Positions 49,530-59,445 of a stretch of DNA of 64,000 nt are shown here, piece by piece; positions within the stretch are counted from its first letter, which is position 1, and the number at the start of each line of letters is the position of its first letter. The translations under genes and the position numbers were made by a program. This DNA comes from Chryseobacterium elymi (GTDB taxonomy: Bacteria; Bacteroidota; Bacteroidia; Flavobacteriales; Weeksellaceae): the NCBI RefSeq assembly GCF_003385495.1, contig NZ_QNUH01000001.1, positions 1 through 64,000 on the forward strand, given 5' to 3'. A model generated the notes under the pieces. The model saw only the letters and a list, made by a program, of their open reading frames with translations. It searched no databases and had not been told where the DNA came from.

Positions 49530-49536
49530 GTAGACT
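49516..49536. promoter_or_regulatory. Inverted repeat over the SusCD -33 box
   Basis: Perfect 7-bp arms AGTCTAC / GTAGACT with a 7-nt spacer; the spacer includes the -33 TTG. It could bind a regulator in addition to riboswitch control. Confidence 0.5.
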
Positions 49537-49717
49537 TTAAATTTTATTATGAAATATTTTCAAAAATTAACTTAAAAACTTAATCAATGCTCGCTATAGC
49601 AAATAGTTACAGAATTACGAAATAGCCAAACATGATAAATATCATTATAGATAATGTAATTTGCTAAAACTGAAAAAAAAGGTTCGAAAATAGAACTAAA
49701 CTATTTAAATTTATAGA

Positions 49718-50128
49718 ATGAAAGTTTTAATTGTAAATGGCCCCAATCTGAATCTTTTGGGCACAAGAGAACCTGAGATCTACGGAAGCATATCCATGGA
49801 GGAGTATTTGGAAAAATTAAAAACTGAATTCTCATCTCATGAATTAAGCTATTATCAGTCGAATATCGAAGGAGAAATCATCAACAGGCTGCAGGAGGAT
49901 AATTTTGACGCTCTTGTGATCAATCCCGGAGCTTATACGCATTATTCGTACGCGATTGCGGACTGTCTAAAGAATATCAGAAAACCGAAAATAGAGGTCC
50001 ATATCAGTAATATTTACAAAAGAGAGGAATTCCGTCAGAAGTCTGTAACAGCAGCCAATGCAGATGCAGTATTATCAGGCTTTGGAATGGATGGGTACAG
50101 ATTGGCTATTTTAAGCCTGAAACGATAA
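49718..50128 (+). CDS. aroQ: 3-dehydroquinate dehydratase, type II
   Basis: The product has 136 residues. The type II signature is complete: NGPNLNLLGTREPEIYG with catalytic Tyr22, NPGAYTHYSYAI (Asn69, His75), EVHISNIY (Glu93 to Asn98) and the active-loop-type REEFRQKS (Arg106). It converts 3-dehydroquinate to 3-dehydroshikimate in the shikimate pathway, in the cytoplasm, as a dodecamer. The length is slightly short for the family (usually ~140-150). It stands alone between the divergent SusCD operon and the convergent pckA gene. Confidence 0.97.
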   Translation: MKVLIVNGPNLNLLGTREPEIYGSISMEEYLEKLKTEFSSHELSYYQSNIEGEIINRLQEDNFDALVINPGAYTHYSYAIADCLKNIRKPKIEVHISNIYKREEFRQKSVTAANADAVLSGFGMDGYRLAILSLKR

Positions 50129-50254
50129 ACTAAATACTTTTAATGCTTAAAGAATGCTTCGACTCCACTCAGCATGACATACCAATACTAAATGTTTCGT
50201 TTTATAACATATTGGCAATGTATCGTTATCAGAGAAACATTTGAAATATATAAT

Positions 50255-50283
50255 AAAAAGCCTCATCGATGATGAGGCTTTTT
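50255..50283. terminator. Bidirectional terminator between aroQ and pckA
   Basis: Perfect 13-bp arms (AAAAAGCCTCATC / GATGAGGCTTTTT) with a 3-nt loop, and T runs in both directions. Confidence 0.9.
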
Positions 50284-50289
50284 GTTGTA

Positions 50290-51906
50290 TTAGGTTGTCT
50301 GCTGCTGAAGCTGAGGCCCTGAAGAAACTAGCTTCTTCCCTTCTTCAGTATCACAGTACTGCTCAAAGTTTTTAATATATCTTGCAGCAAGGTCCCTTGC
50401 TTTTTCCTCCCATTCTGAAGCATCGTTATATGTATTTCTAGGATCTAAAATGCCTTCAGAAACATTTGGCAAAGCAGTAGGGATTTCTAAGTTCATAATT
50501 GGAACTCTGGTTTTAGGAGCATTTTCGATAGATCCATCGATGATTGCATCAATAATAGCTCTTGTATCTTTCAAAGAAATTCTCTTTCCGGTTCCGTTCC
50601 ATCCGGTATTTACTAAATAAGCTTTCGCTCCATGCTCTTTCATTTTACCAATCAATGTTTTAGAATACATTGTCGGGTGAAGGGTAAGGAACGCCTCTCC
50701 AAATGCAGGAGAGAAAGATGGTTCCGGTTCAGTGATTCCTCTTTCTGTACCAGCTAATTTAGACGTATATCCACAAAGGAAGTGATATTGCGCCTGGTTT
50801 TCATCCAAGATGGAAACAGGAGGCAGTACCCCGAATGCATCAGCAGAAAGGTAAACAATCTTCTTAGCATGTCCTGCTTTGGAAGGAAGTACAATCTTGT
50901 TGATATGGTAAATCGGGTAAGATACTCTTGTATTTTCAGTGATAGATCCGTCTTTATAATCAGCAATTCCATTGTTTACGACTACATTTTCAAGAAGCGC
51001 ATCTCTTTTGATCGCTCTGAAAATATCCGGCTCTTTTTCTTCTGAAAGATCAATAACTTTAGCATAACATCCTCCTTCATAGTTGAATACACCATTGTTA
51101 TCCCAACCGTGCTCATCGTCACCAATCAGGAATCTCTTAGGATCTGCAGATAAAGTTGTTTTTCCGGTTCCGGAAAGACCGAAGAAAAGAGCTACATCAC
51201 CGTCTTCGCCTACGTTGGCAGAACAGTGCATAGAAGCCATTCCTTTCAGTGGAAGGTAATAGTTCATCATAGCAAACATCCCTTTTTTCATTTCACCTCC
51301 GTACCAAGTACCTCCAATGATCTGTAGTTTTTCAGTAAGATTGAACATAATGAAGTTCTCAGAATTCAATCCCTGCGCTTCCCAGTTCGGATTGGTTGTT
51401 TTAGAACCATTAATTACTGTGAAATCAGGCTCTCCAAAGTTTTCAAGCTCATAGTGAGACGGACGGATAAACATATTAGTAACGAAATGCGCCTGCCACG
51501 CTACTTCTACAATAAACCTTACTTTTAATCTGGTATCTGTATTGGTACCACAAAAAGCATCAACAACATAGATTTTTTTAGCTTCAGAAAGCTGGTTCAG
51601 CACTAATCCTTTACAAGAATCAAAATTTTCCGCTGTAGTAGGAAGGTTTACTTTCCCATCCCAGAAAATTGTGTCTCTCGTAACATCATCCTGAACTATA
51701 TATCTGTCTTTAGGTGAACGACCTGTGAAAATTCCGGTTTTTACTGATACTGCACCAGATTCCGTAAGCTCAGCTTTCTCAAAGCCTTGATTTTCAGGAG
51801 CTATTTCAGCCTGATATAACTCTTCGTAAGACGGGTTATAGACGACTTCATAATTTCCTTTAATCCCTAATTTTTCTAAATCCTGGATGATTTTAGCGTG
51901 TTTCAT
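50290..51906 (-). CDS. pckA: Phosphoenolpyruvate carboxykinase (ATP)
   Basis: The product has 538 residues, the usual length. Motifs present: [11 protein letters not shown], the substrate/metal region [14 protein letters not shown], the kinase P-loop [16 protein letters not shown], and the Mg-binding [25 protein letters not shown] and [13 protein letters not shown] are further conserved blocks. It catalyses ATP-dependent decarboxylation of oxaloacetate to PEP, the first committed step of gluconeogenesis, in the cytoplasm. A TAATTTTG box 36-43 bp upstream (51942-51949, minus) is a likely -7 element. Single-gene transcript ending at the terminator at 50255-50283. Confidence 0.98.
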   Translation of the reverse strand: MKHAKIIQDLEKLGIKGNYEVVYNPSYEELYQAEIAPENQGFEKAELTESGAVSVKTGIFTGRSPKDRYIVQDDVTRDTIFWDGKVNLPTTAENFDSCKGLVLNQLSEAKKIYVVDAFCGTNTDTRLKVRFIVEVAWQAHFVTNMFIRPSHYELENFGEPDFTVINGSKTTNPNWEAQGLNSENFIMFNLTEKLQIIGGTWYGGEMKKGMFAMMNYYLPLKGMASMHCSANVGEDGDVALFFGLSGTGKTTLSADPKRFLIGDDEHGWDNNGVFNYEGGCYAKVIDLSEEKEPDIFRAIKRDALLENVVVNNGIADYKDGSITENTRVSYPIYHINKIVLPSKAGHAKKIVYLSADAFGVLPPVSILDENQAQYHFLCGYTSKLAGTERGITEPEPSFSPAFGEAFLTLHPTMYSKTLIGKMKEHGAKAYLVNTGWNGTGKRISLKDTRAIIDAIIDGSIENAPKTRVPIMNLEIPTALPNVSEGILDPRNTYNDASEWEEKARDLAARYIKNFEQYCDTEEGKKLVSSGPQLQQQTT

Positions 51907-52033
51907 TTTACTTATATTTTCTATTTCTTTATTGGGCTCAACAAAATTAATATTAATTATTTGTTAAAGGTGGTTTAAATATAATGATATAAGTCAGAAT
52001 GACAAATAAAAAAAAAGGATTGTAAATTGCTGA

Positions 52034-52939
52034 TTATAAATTAATTATATCAGACCATTCAAAAACGGTATTGAAACCTTTTCCCCAAAAATAGTCCTTA
52101 TAGCCGGGAAATTTAACACTCATCACAAAATCGCCACCCCAGGCTCCCAAACTTTTGACAAAAACGGGACCGTCTGAGAAAAACTTCTCTTTAACTGTGG
52201 GTATTTCAAGGAATTTTGATATTTTTTGCTCATGAATCACCATCAGTTTAGAAAAATTTTCCAATTCTCTACATAACAAAACTTTTTTTGTGATATCCGA
52301 AAATTCATCAACAAGGATTTGAGACTTTGGCTTTGACTTGTAAAAACTGATTCCTTCCCGGCTGTCCTGTTTCTGATTTAAATGAATAAAAATCAGCTCG
52401 TTTTTAAATGGTGGGTTAAAGTCTGCTTTTTCATAACTGATTTGGGGTTTGCTTCGGAAAAGGACAGCAGATTTCTCTTTTGCAACCGCAATATCATAGC
52501 CGCTTCCGCCCAGACTCATACTGTTGAGATGGAAAGGATCAATAGCCGCCCATTCTGCAAGGTTGGTCATTAAAGTAGAGCTGCTTCCCAGTCCATAATC
52601 TGCAGGAAACTGAAGGTTGGTCTTCAGATGATAAGTAAAATTGCTCTTGAATTTGAGTTTAGAAAGATGCTGAACATTTTTTAAGGTTTTCAGAATAAAT
52701 TCAGCGCTTGAGGGAATATTGGTTTCGAGGATCTGCCAATTCTTATAATCAATGATAGCCTTCAACCATAATTTGTTCTGATGATGGGCTTCCCAAAAGA
52801 TCAGGGATCTTTCATCTTCTTTTTCATCAAAAAAAAACTCTTGTCCAAGCTTAGTAGGTACTGCCAGGACAAGAGCTCCGTCTATTGCGAAATATTCAGA
52901 AGTAAGCATAAGCTTTCCCGGTGAAAATATTTCGCTCAT
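52034..52939 (-). CDS. GHMP-family kinase (GYDIA type)
   Basis: The product has 301 residues. The start SPGKLMLTSEYFAIDGALVLAVPT and the ATP-binding loop PADYGLGSSSTLMTNLAEW (about 112-130) are typical of GHMP kinases. The tag GYDIA (near residue 147) matches the Bacteroidota group usually called GYDIA-family GHMP kinase, which is related to mevalonate-pathway kinases. It is encoded 10 bp after fabD in the same direction. The substrate is not known, and mevalonate or phosphomevalonate is possible by similarity. It is probably cytoplasmic. Confidence 0.88.
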   Translation of the reverse strand: MSEIFSPGKLMLTSEYFAIDGALVLAVPTKLGQEFFFDEKEDERSLIFWEAHHQNKLWLKAIIDYKNWQILETNIPSSAEFILKTLKNVQHLSKLKFKSNFTYHLKTNLQFPADYGLGSSSTLMTNLAEWAAIDPFHLNSMSLGGSGYDIAVAKEKSAVLFRSKPQISYEKADFNPPFKNELIFIHLNQKQDSREGISFYKSKPKSQILVDEFSDITKKVLLCRELENFSKLMVIHEQKISKFLEIPTVKEKFFSDGPVFVKSLGAWGGDFVMSVKFPGYKDYFWGKGFNTVFEWSDIINL

Positions 52940-52949
52940 ATTTTTTTAA

Positions 52950-53825
52950 TTAGATTGCAGAGGCAATATCTACAGAAGCATCAATTTTCTTGATCAATCC
53001 CTGAAGAGTTTTACCAGGGCCAACCTCCACAAAATTAGAGGCCCCGTCTTTGATCATATTCTGAACAGACTGTGTCCATTTTACAGGACCTGTAAGCTGA
53101 GCGATCAGGTTTTGTTTGATCTCCTCAGGATTAGTCACTGCTGTAGTTGTGATATTCTGGTATACCGGAATAGTTGCTTTTCTGAATTTTGTTTTTTCAA
53201 TCGCTGCTGCCAGTCTTTCCTGTGCCGGCTGCATCAATGGAGAGTGGAATGCTCCGTTTACAGGAAGCAACAATGCTCTTTTCGCTCCTGCTTCTTTAAG
53301 TTTTGCACAAGCTTCTTCTACCGCAGGCGTTTCTCCTGAAATTACTAATTGGCCGGGACAGTTGTAATTGGCAGGCACTACAATACCGCTGATCTGTGCA
53401 CAGATCTCTTCAACTTTAGCGTCTTCAAGACCTAAAATTGCAGCCATAGAACTCGGATTGGCATCACAGGCTTCCTGCATTGCTTTTGCTCTTTCGAATA
53501 CCAGTTTCAAACCGTCATCAAAGGATAAAACTCCGTTGGCTACTAAAGCTGAAAATTCTCCTAAAGAATGTCCTGCAACCATTTCGGCTCCAAGACCGTT
53601 CACTGCTTTTAAAGCAGCTACTGAATGTATAAAGATTGAGGGCTGGGTAACCTCTGTTTTCTTAAGATCTTCATCCGTACCGTTGAACATCAAGGTAAGA
53701 ATATCGAAACCTAAAATTTCATTGGCAGATTCCATTAAGTCCTTAATGTCTTTTCTAGAATCGTACAATTCTTTTCCCATTCCTACGAACTGAGAACCCT
53801 GCCCAGGAAATACAAGTGCTTTCAT
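52950..53825 (-). CDS. fabD: Malonyl-CoA:ACP transacylase
   Basis: The product has 291 residues, a normal length. The start PGQGSQFVGMGKEL, the nucleophile motif GHSLGE (Ser87), the substrate Arg region (ERAKAMQEAC) and catalytic His194 (GAFHSPLM) are all present, as is ending motif EVGPGKTLQGLIKKI. It loads malonyl groups onto acyl carrier protein for fatty acid synthesis. A TATATTTG box at 53846-53853 (minus), about 20 bp before the start, is a good -7 element. The GHMP kinase gene follows in the same transcript. Confidence 0.97.
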   Translation of the reverse strand: MKALVFPGQGSQFVGMGKELYDSRKDIKDLMESANEILGFDILTLMFNGTDEDLKKTEVTQPSIFIHSVAALKAVNGLGAEMVAGHSLGEFSALVANGVLSFDDGLKLVFERAKAMQEACDANPSSMAAILGLEDAKVEEICAQISGIVVPANYNCPGQLVISGETPAVEEACAKLKEAGAKRALLLPVNGAFHSPLMQPAQERLAAAIEKTKFRKATIPVYQNITTTAVTNPEEIKQNLIAQLTGPVKWTQSVQNMIKDGASNFVEVGPGKTLQGLIKKIDASVDIASAI

Positions 53826-53895
53826 GTATTGAATTAAATATTATGCAAATATAAAGATAATGTTAAAAAAATCCTTTTAAAAAGGCATAAATCGG

Positions 53896-55833
53896 TTAAG
53901 GAACTAATCTTATCACACGGTATCCGGTATTTACGTAAGCTCCGTTTGCTTTAGATTTTACAAATTCAAACTTGGTAGCAAGCTGGGTCTGAACTTTATT
54001 CATCTGTTTAAAGATCTCTCCTTTTTTATTTTCTCTGGTCAACATGTCATTCACGACATCGAAACCTACGATTGCATATTTCGGAGGTGTTTTGCAGTAC
54101 TTGCTTTTATAAGCAGCTAAGATTTCTTTCTCAAAGCTACCATCTGTATTGATCTTTCTGTCCATCAAATACACAAGGCTTGCCTGGCTCAGGTCATCCA
54201 CTTTTTTCTCGAAAACCGGAGAATAGTACATACTGAATGCTTTTACTCCCTGTACTTCTTTAGAAAGTGCAATTGTTTTATTGGCAAAAGCTTCTCCGAT
54301 AGCATCATTATCACTGGCAAGAATTGCAATAACCGGAGCGGATTGTCCTGTCATCATATTCTGATCCAACTGAATTTCTGAAGGAGAGTTCACTAGAATG
54401 ATATTTGGATTTTTAACTGCTTTTTCAAGACCTCCTTTGATGTAGTTTGCAATTTCTTTTTTGCTGTCTGCCACTACATATATTTTCTGATCCGAATACA
54501 CGGCTTTTACTTCTTCAACGATTTTATCTGCATAAGTCTGGTCATTGGTTTCAACGATGATCAGATTATTGTAATTGTATAGTTCAGGAGAGTTCGCAAA
54601 AGGTGCTACGATCGGTATTTTTTGATTTTTGGTAAAATCCAGGACATCAATCACATTGGATTTAAAGAATGGACCGATGATCAGGTCTGTATTATCAGGA
54701 TTGATCTGGGTCATTGAGTTTTTAAATGAGGCTTCATTTCCTGAATCCACAATTTTGACATCAAGCTTCTGCCCGCCTCTTGCATTTCTTTCAATAGCCA
54801 ATTTAGCCCCGGTAAGGAAGTCCAGCGCCATTGATCTGTACTGGGTTTCGTTGGTACTGTATCCGAAAGGAAGCATTAAAACAACGCTCAAGGCATCCCC
54901 GCTTTTCTTCACATACGCCGGATCCTGTTTTTTGATCTTTAAGACCATTCCTGCCTTCAGCCCTTTGGAAAGATCAGGATTCAGAGCGATCAGTTCATCG
55001 ATTGAAACTCCGAATTTATTAACGATAGAGAACACAGTGTCTCCCTGCTGAACGGTATAGGTAACGTAATCATCAGCCACAGTAGTTACAGTTCCTGTTG
55101 CAGATTTTTCGCTTCCTGAATCTATTTTTGTTTTCGGATTTACGGGTTCGGAAACCACAGCTGAATCCGTATTTGTTCTTTTTATTCTGATGGTTTCACC
55201 CGGCTTAAGACCTTTCTCTTCCAATCCTGGATTTAAAGTAAAAAGTTCCTGCTGGCTGATTCCAAACTGTTTTGTAATTCTGTAATAATTATCTTTTGAC
55301 TGGATCACATACTCTTTTCCTTCTACAGATGTGGGTGCCTCTGTATGAGTTTCCGCAGCTTTAGTAATTACAGCCGCTGAAACTGCCTGCTGTTCTCCGC
55401 CATATTTTTTTATGCTTTCGAGAGGCAAGGTGATCTCATCCCCTATTTTCATATGGGTATCCAGTTCCGGGTTCAGTTTTCTCAAATCTGTTTCGGAAAT
55501 GCGATACTGTTTTGTAATTCCGTAAATGGTCTGTTTAGGCTGAAGAATAATTTTTCCAACCTGAGGATTTGAATGACTTGGTTTTGCTTTTTCTACGACT
55601 GCAGGTTTGGAAACGGGAGCAGTGTGCTTTTCAGCTTTCACTGTAACTACATCTCCTATGGCCAGCTTACCGTCTTTGAATTTTGGGTTCAGCTTTAGCA
55701 GTTCATCTACAGTAATCCCGTATTTTTTTGCAATATTATAAGGATTGTCTCCTTTTACAACGGTGTGAGAGTTCTGGGCAGATACCCCCAAAACCATACA
55801 TAAACTGGACAAAATAAAAAACCTCTTTATCAT
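53896..55833 (-). CDS. Exported LysM protein with periplasmic ligand-binding domain
   Basis: The product has 645 residues with a signal peptide ending MVLGVSAQ. Four LysM repeats follow (starting near residues 22, 93, 173 and 257; e.g. GDNPYNIAKKYGITVDELLKL and GDTVFSIVNKFGVSIDELI), separated by linkers. From about 310 to the end is a type I periplasmic-binding-protein fold (LMLPFGYSTNETQYRSMALDF, ADLIIGPFFKSNVIDVL-type segment, PPKYAIVGFDVVNDML). The LysM part should bind peptidoglycan, and the other domain may sense or bind a ligand. No transport permease genes are nearby. The exact role is unknown. Confidence 0.85.
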   Translation of the reverse strand: MIKRFFILSSLCMVLGVSAQNSHTVVKGDNPYNIAKKYGITVDELLKLNPKFKDGKLAIGDVVTVKAEKHTAPVSKPAVVEKAKPSHSNPQVGKIILQPKQTIYGITKQYRISETDLRKLNPELDTHMKIGDEITLPLESIKKYGGEQQAVSAAVITKAAETHTEAPTSVEGKEYVIQSKDNYYRITKQFGISQQELFTLNPGLEEKGLKPGETIRIKRTNTDSAVVSEPVNPKTKIDSGSEKSATGTVTTVADDYVTYTVQQGDTVFSIVNKFGVSIDELIALNPDLSKGLKAGMVLKIKKQDPAYVKKSGDALSVVLMLPFGYSTNETQYRSMALDFLTGAKLAIERNARGGQKLDVKIVDSGNEASFKNSMTQINPDNTDLIIGPFFKSNVIDVLDFTKNQKIPIVAPFANSPELYNYNNLIIVETNDQTYADKIVEEVKAVYSDQKIYVVADSKKEIANYIKGGLEKAVKNPNIILVNSPSEIQLDQNMMTGQSAPVIAILASDNDAIGEAFANKTIALSKEVQGVKAFSMYYSPVFEKKVDDLSQASLVYLMDRKINTDGSFEKEILAAYKSKYCKTPPKYAIVGFDVVNDMLTRENKKGEIFKQMNKVQTQLATKFEFVKSKANGAYVNTGYRVIRLVP

Positions 55834-55871
55834 ACTCGATAATTATAATTTACAAAAATACTTCTTTAAAA

Positions 55872-57458
55872 TTAAATGGCAACAATTATTAATTTGGATT
55901 CTTGAACCTCCATTTCTTCCCAACAATTTTCAAGCCATGAATAGCCATAATCTGAAAAGAATACGCTAAAGTTATAGACTCTTTCCTGCCATGTTTTTGA
56001 AGGATGAACATCTAAAAACAGGTTTTCCAGTCTATTGAGCAGCTCGCCCTGTTTTATTTTTTCTGCATGCAGAAGGCGCTTTTTCATTCTTTTAAATGAT
56101 TTCAGCTGTCTTACTTCTTCTGCTTTGACCATATTCCCGAAAGAGCGTTCCGTAGTTTCTGCTATTGTTTTAAGTTCGGAAAAGCTTTTTTCGAAAAGTA
56201 GTTCTTTTTCTTCCAATATTGATAATACATTGCTGTCTTTTAGAATTTTCTGATTGGTAATAGCCGTAAAGTTTCCAAAGAAATCTTCGATATTAAGATT
56301 CAGCTTTTCAATTTTCCCAACTGTTTTCTCTTTAATGAAAAGCATGGAATTCCTTGGAATTAGAACAGGAAAAGGAATATTGACTGCTGCAAAATAGTCT
56401 TTGAGTTCCAGCCAGTACATAATCTCAGCATTTCCTCCAATGTATGCCAAATTAGGAAGCACTTTTTCCTGATAAACAGGACGCATTAAAGCATTCGGGC
56501 TAAACTTTTCGGGATGGCTTTCCAGCTCCTGAAGTATTTCTTCCTTTGAGAATCTTTTATCAGTGTCTACTACAATAAATTTTTCACCGTCAAAATCGAT
56601 TCTGTCTCTGGTATCAGAAAGATAAAAAAGATTGATATCACGAGGATTGACCTGGACTTTTCCATATTTCTCCGTTAAAAAATCTACTTTTTCCTTTGAG
56701 TTTTTCTGCAAGCTGAAATTCAGCAGTTCATCTTTGAAAATATCTTTGATCTGGTTTTTGAGTTCTCTGGAATCACCATCTATAATGAGTAATCCAAATT
56801 CAGAAAAAAGCCTGTTTACCAATATTTTAATTGCATCTGTGAATGTATTCCCAGGCTTATAGGATTCTTTCAACATCAAAATCAGCTCTGTTCCGAATAC
56901 GGAGTCTTTAAATTCTTTTTCAAATTCAGAAATAAAGAATGTATCACTTACTGTTATTCTGCCTACCGGTCCGCCAAACTTCTCGTTGATTTCGTAATAA
57001 TTATGTTCTGTTTTGAAATGGTTGATCTCTGCAAAATCATGATCTTCCGAGGCCATCCAGTATACGGGTACAAAATTAAAATCAGGAAAATTCTCCTTCA
57101 GATAGACACAGGTCTTAATGGTCTGTAAAATTTTATAGACAAAGAAAACAGGTCCGGAAAACAGGTTTAGCTGATGTCCGGTAGTTATTGTAAAGGTATT
57201 TGACTGCGTCAGGTTTTCCAGATTCTCTTTCTGTTTTGAGGAAAGTATAAGACCCGAAAATTGTTTTTCCAGTACATCAGATAAGATCTGCCTCTGATCC
57301 TGTGTAAAGGAATTCTGTTTAAGATGAAGCTGATCTTTAAAGTGATTTAAAGAAAAAGTGTTTTTTTCAAAGCCCTCAATTTTGTGATTCAGAAAATCTT
57401 TTACCAGTTGAGGAATGCTTTCTATATCGTTAAATGATATTTTATCTATTGTTTTCAA
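55872..57458 (-). CDS. bshC: Bacillithiol synthesis cysteine-adding enzyme BshC
   Basis: With a TTG start at 57456-57458 the product has 528 residues. Family signatures: KTIDKISFNDIESIPQL at the N-terminus, TGHQLNLFSGPVFFVYKIL, FVPVYWMASEDHDFAEIN, LPNLAYIGGNAEIMYWLEL, and a long coiled coil at 430-490. BshC is the putative last step, joining cysteine to GlcN-malate to give bacillithiol. The open frame extends to another TTG at 57500 and would then overlap the previous gene by 29 bp. The TTG at 57458 fits the usual BshC N-terminus better. No ATG is available near the start. Confidence 0.92.
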   Translation of the reverse strand: MKTIDKISFNDIESIPQLVKDFLNHKIEGFEKNTFSLNHFKDQLHLKQNSFTQDQRQILSDVLEKQFSGLILSSKQKENLENLTQSNTFTITTGHQLNLFSGPVFFVYKILQTIKTCVYLKENFPDFNFVPVYWMASEDHDFAEINHFKTEHNYYEINEKFGGPVGRITVSDTFFISEFEKEFKDSVFGTELILMLKESYKPGNTFTDAIKILVNRLFSEFGLLIIDGDSRELKNQIKDIFKDELLNFSLQKNSKEKVDFLTEKYGKVQVNPRDINLFYLSDTRDRIDFDGEKFIVVDTDKRFSKEEILQELESHPEKFSPNALMRPVYQEKVLPNLAYIGGNAEIMYWLELKDYFAAVNIPFPVLIPRNSMLFIKEKTVGKIEKLNLNIEDFFGNFTAITNQKILKDSNVLSILEEKELLFEKSFSELKTIAETTERSFGNMVKAEEVRQLKSFKRMKKRLLHAEKIKQGELLNRLENLFLDVHPSKTWQERVYNFSVFFSDYGYSWLENCWEEMEVQESKLIIVAI

Positions 57459-57471
57459 CTTTGTTTGGCTT

Positions 57472-59412
57472 TTAGTTGAACAAATACCACACAATTCCAA
57501 TGTTTAATCTAAAATCATAAACCGGATAATGTGGAAATGCATATGCTTTATTGTTGGAAATAAACGTTCCTATCTGTTGCCCTTCTACGTAGAAGAACAT
57601 TTTTTTAACCTTCATATTGATGTAAAGATCGGCAATAGGCTGTCCTCCGATAGAGAATGAATCTGCTCCGGGCAAAATATACTCGTTGAGAATCGGGAAG
57701 TAGTCTCTTGATGCAAATTTTGAGAAATAATAGACCTTCACACCCATCTGAAGCTCTGCCGCATCTTTAAAGGCCTTGCTCTGGAAGAAGAAATTGGCTC
57801 TTCCTATGAAACTTGGCATTGGAAGAAGTTCTTTATTCGTCAATGCATTCTGGAAATGAAGTCTCGTATTAAGATGGAATTTCCCAAAACTGAATGTAGC
57901 ATCTCCGCCAATCTGGGAAATGTTCAATGAATTGCTGCTTTGCGCCGGCGCTCCATCAGCATTGAAATAGGTGTAATTATCTACTCTGAAATAGTTGGCG
58001 AAAATTTCGGTTTTAAACCATTTTAGATTAACACTCCCTCCTATCTCTGTTACCGTTTGGTTTTTGGCGTCTGCAAGATAATAATTGTATTTGTTGTAAA
58101 CGGAAGTATTTAAGAGGTAGTTAAATGATGGGTAAGCACTCTGAAAATTTACTTTTGCATTCACAAAATAATCTTTTATCGGCTCAAATTTTATGTTGTT
58201 GGCAGTTCTCAGATAGCTTCCAAACTGGCTTCCATTTGAAAATTCTAAAAAAGATTTTAGCTGAAACTTGTCCCACAATTTTATCTGAAGATTTCCTACC
58301 GCTCCAATTCTATTTTCTTTAAATTCACCGGGAAGGGCTATACCATTTACTGTTGCAATGTCTCTCACTCCAAACTTCAGCATCTGATATCGTACTCCAC
58401 CGTCAAGCTTGAATTTTTCATTATTAAAAACAAGACTTAATGTATTGCTGAAGTTATCAGAATATTTTTTGGTCGTAAGGGGAAAACCACTGATGAGTTC
58501 GGTAGCAGCATCATCATACCAATAAGTTTCTACCGCTCCCTGATTGTAAAAATATTTGTTCCCCTGATGGGATAAGGTATGCCGTATGCTAAAAGGAAAT
58601 TTTTCCGAATTAAAGGGTGTAAACTGGTGGCTCAGGTAATACCTCCTGTATGAAAACTGAGAACTTGATGAAGCAAGATTCACCTGAGCATTCTGTCTGT
58701 TACTGTAGTTACTGTCACCACTCTGAAAGAGATCATCTTCCGTGATTCCTCCACTTTCCTGATTGTTTACATTCTGGTGAAGATAGTGGGCAAACAACTC
58801 ATAATTTCCACTTTTGGACACATAATGCCCTGAAAATAAAGTATTGTTATTGGAAGCCAATGAGTTTCTGTAAAATCCCTGAGAACGAAGTCCCATATAC
58901 TCCAATGCAAAGTTGAATCTTTTCCCGATATTCTGGGTATAGGTAGATTTTAATGCAGCCCCATTCTTCATCGCGGTATGATAAATAAAAGCAGCAGTAG
59001 GTGTTTTTACATCATAGTATTTTACGTCATCTGCTCCGATGATCATATATGATTTGTTGGAAGGAAGCAGAGAAAGGTTCTGTTCAGGATTCACTTCATA
59101 AATCAAAGGATTGAATCCTGCACCTATATTGGCAACCTGAGCTCTCCCAAAGTTATCAGTATTATTGTACTGCGAAAAAATATGAGTTTTATCAAACGTC
59201 AGCACAGTGTCAAAAATCTTCTTTTCAGAAAATTGGGTCTGATATAGGTAATCATTAATAGTAGGTTTAAAGATTTTCAGTGAATCTTTTTTTCCGGTGT
59301 CTATGACAAGGGTATCTTCTTCTTTTTGCGGAGTTTTAATATCTGTTTTATTGACTACCTGGGCCTTAACATTAAAGCATACGAAGATGATTATGGCAAA
59401 AAAATATTTCAT
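57472..59412 (-). CDS. Putative beta-barrel porin
   Basis: The product has 646 residues with a signal peptide ending CFNVKAQ. An N-terminal linker leads to a large beta-barrel with alternating aromatic strands (SYMIIGADDVKYYDVKTPT, GNYELFAHYLHQNVNN, YYLSHQFTPFNSEKFPFSIRH, FPHYPVYDFRLNIGIVWYLFN at the end). It fits the Bacteroidota putative porin family (DUF4289-type). It presumably forms a channel in the outer membrane, and the substrate is unknown. It lies just upstream of bshC, and the two are co-directional and nearly overlapping, so they are probably co-transcribed. Confidence 0.8.
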   Translation of the reverse strand: MKYFFAIIIFVCFNVKAQVVNKTDIKTPQKEEDTLVIDTGKKDSLKIFKPTINDYLYQTQFSEKKIFDTVLTFDKTHIFSQYNNTDNFGRAQVANIGAGFNPLIYEVNPEQNLSLLPSNKSYMIIGADDVKYYDVKTPTAAFIYHTAMKNGAALKSTYTQNIGKRFNFALEYMGLRSQGFYRNSLASNNNTLFSGHYVSKSGNYELFAHYLHQNVNNQESGGITEDDLFQSGDSNYSNRQNAQVNLASSSSQFSYRRYYLSHQFTPFNSEKFPFSIRHTLSHQGNKYFYNQGAVETYWYDDAATELISGFPLTTKKYSDNFSNTLSLVFNNEKFKLDGGVRYQMLKFGVRDIATVNGIALPGEFKENRIGAVGNLQIKLWDKFQLKSFLEFSNGSQFGSYLRTANNIKFEPIKDYFVNAKVNFQSAYPSFNYLLNTSVYNKYNYYLADAKNQTVTEIGGSVNLKWFKTEIFANYFRVDNYTYFNADGAPAQSSNSLNISQIGGDATFSFGKFHLNTRLHFQNALTNKELLPMPSFIGRANFFFQSKAFKDAAELQMGVKVYYFSKFASRDYFPILNEYILPGADSFSIGGQPIADLYINMKVKKMFFYVEGQQIGTFISNNKAYAFPHYPVYDFRLNIGIVWYLFN

Positions 59413-59445
59413 TGTAACATTTAAGCTACAAAAATATAAAATCTG

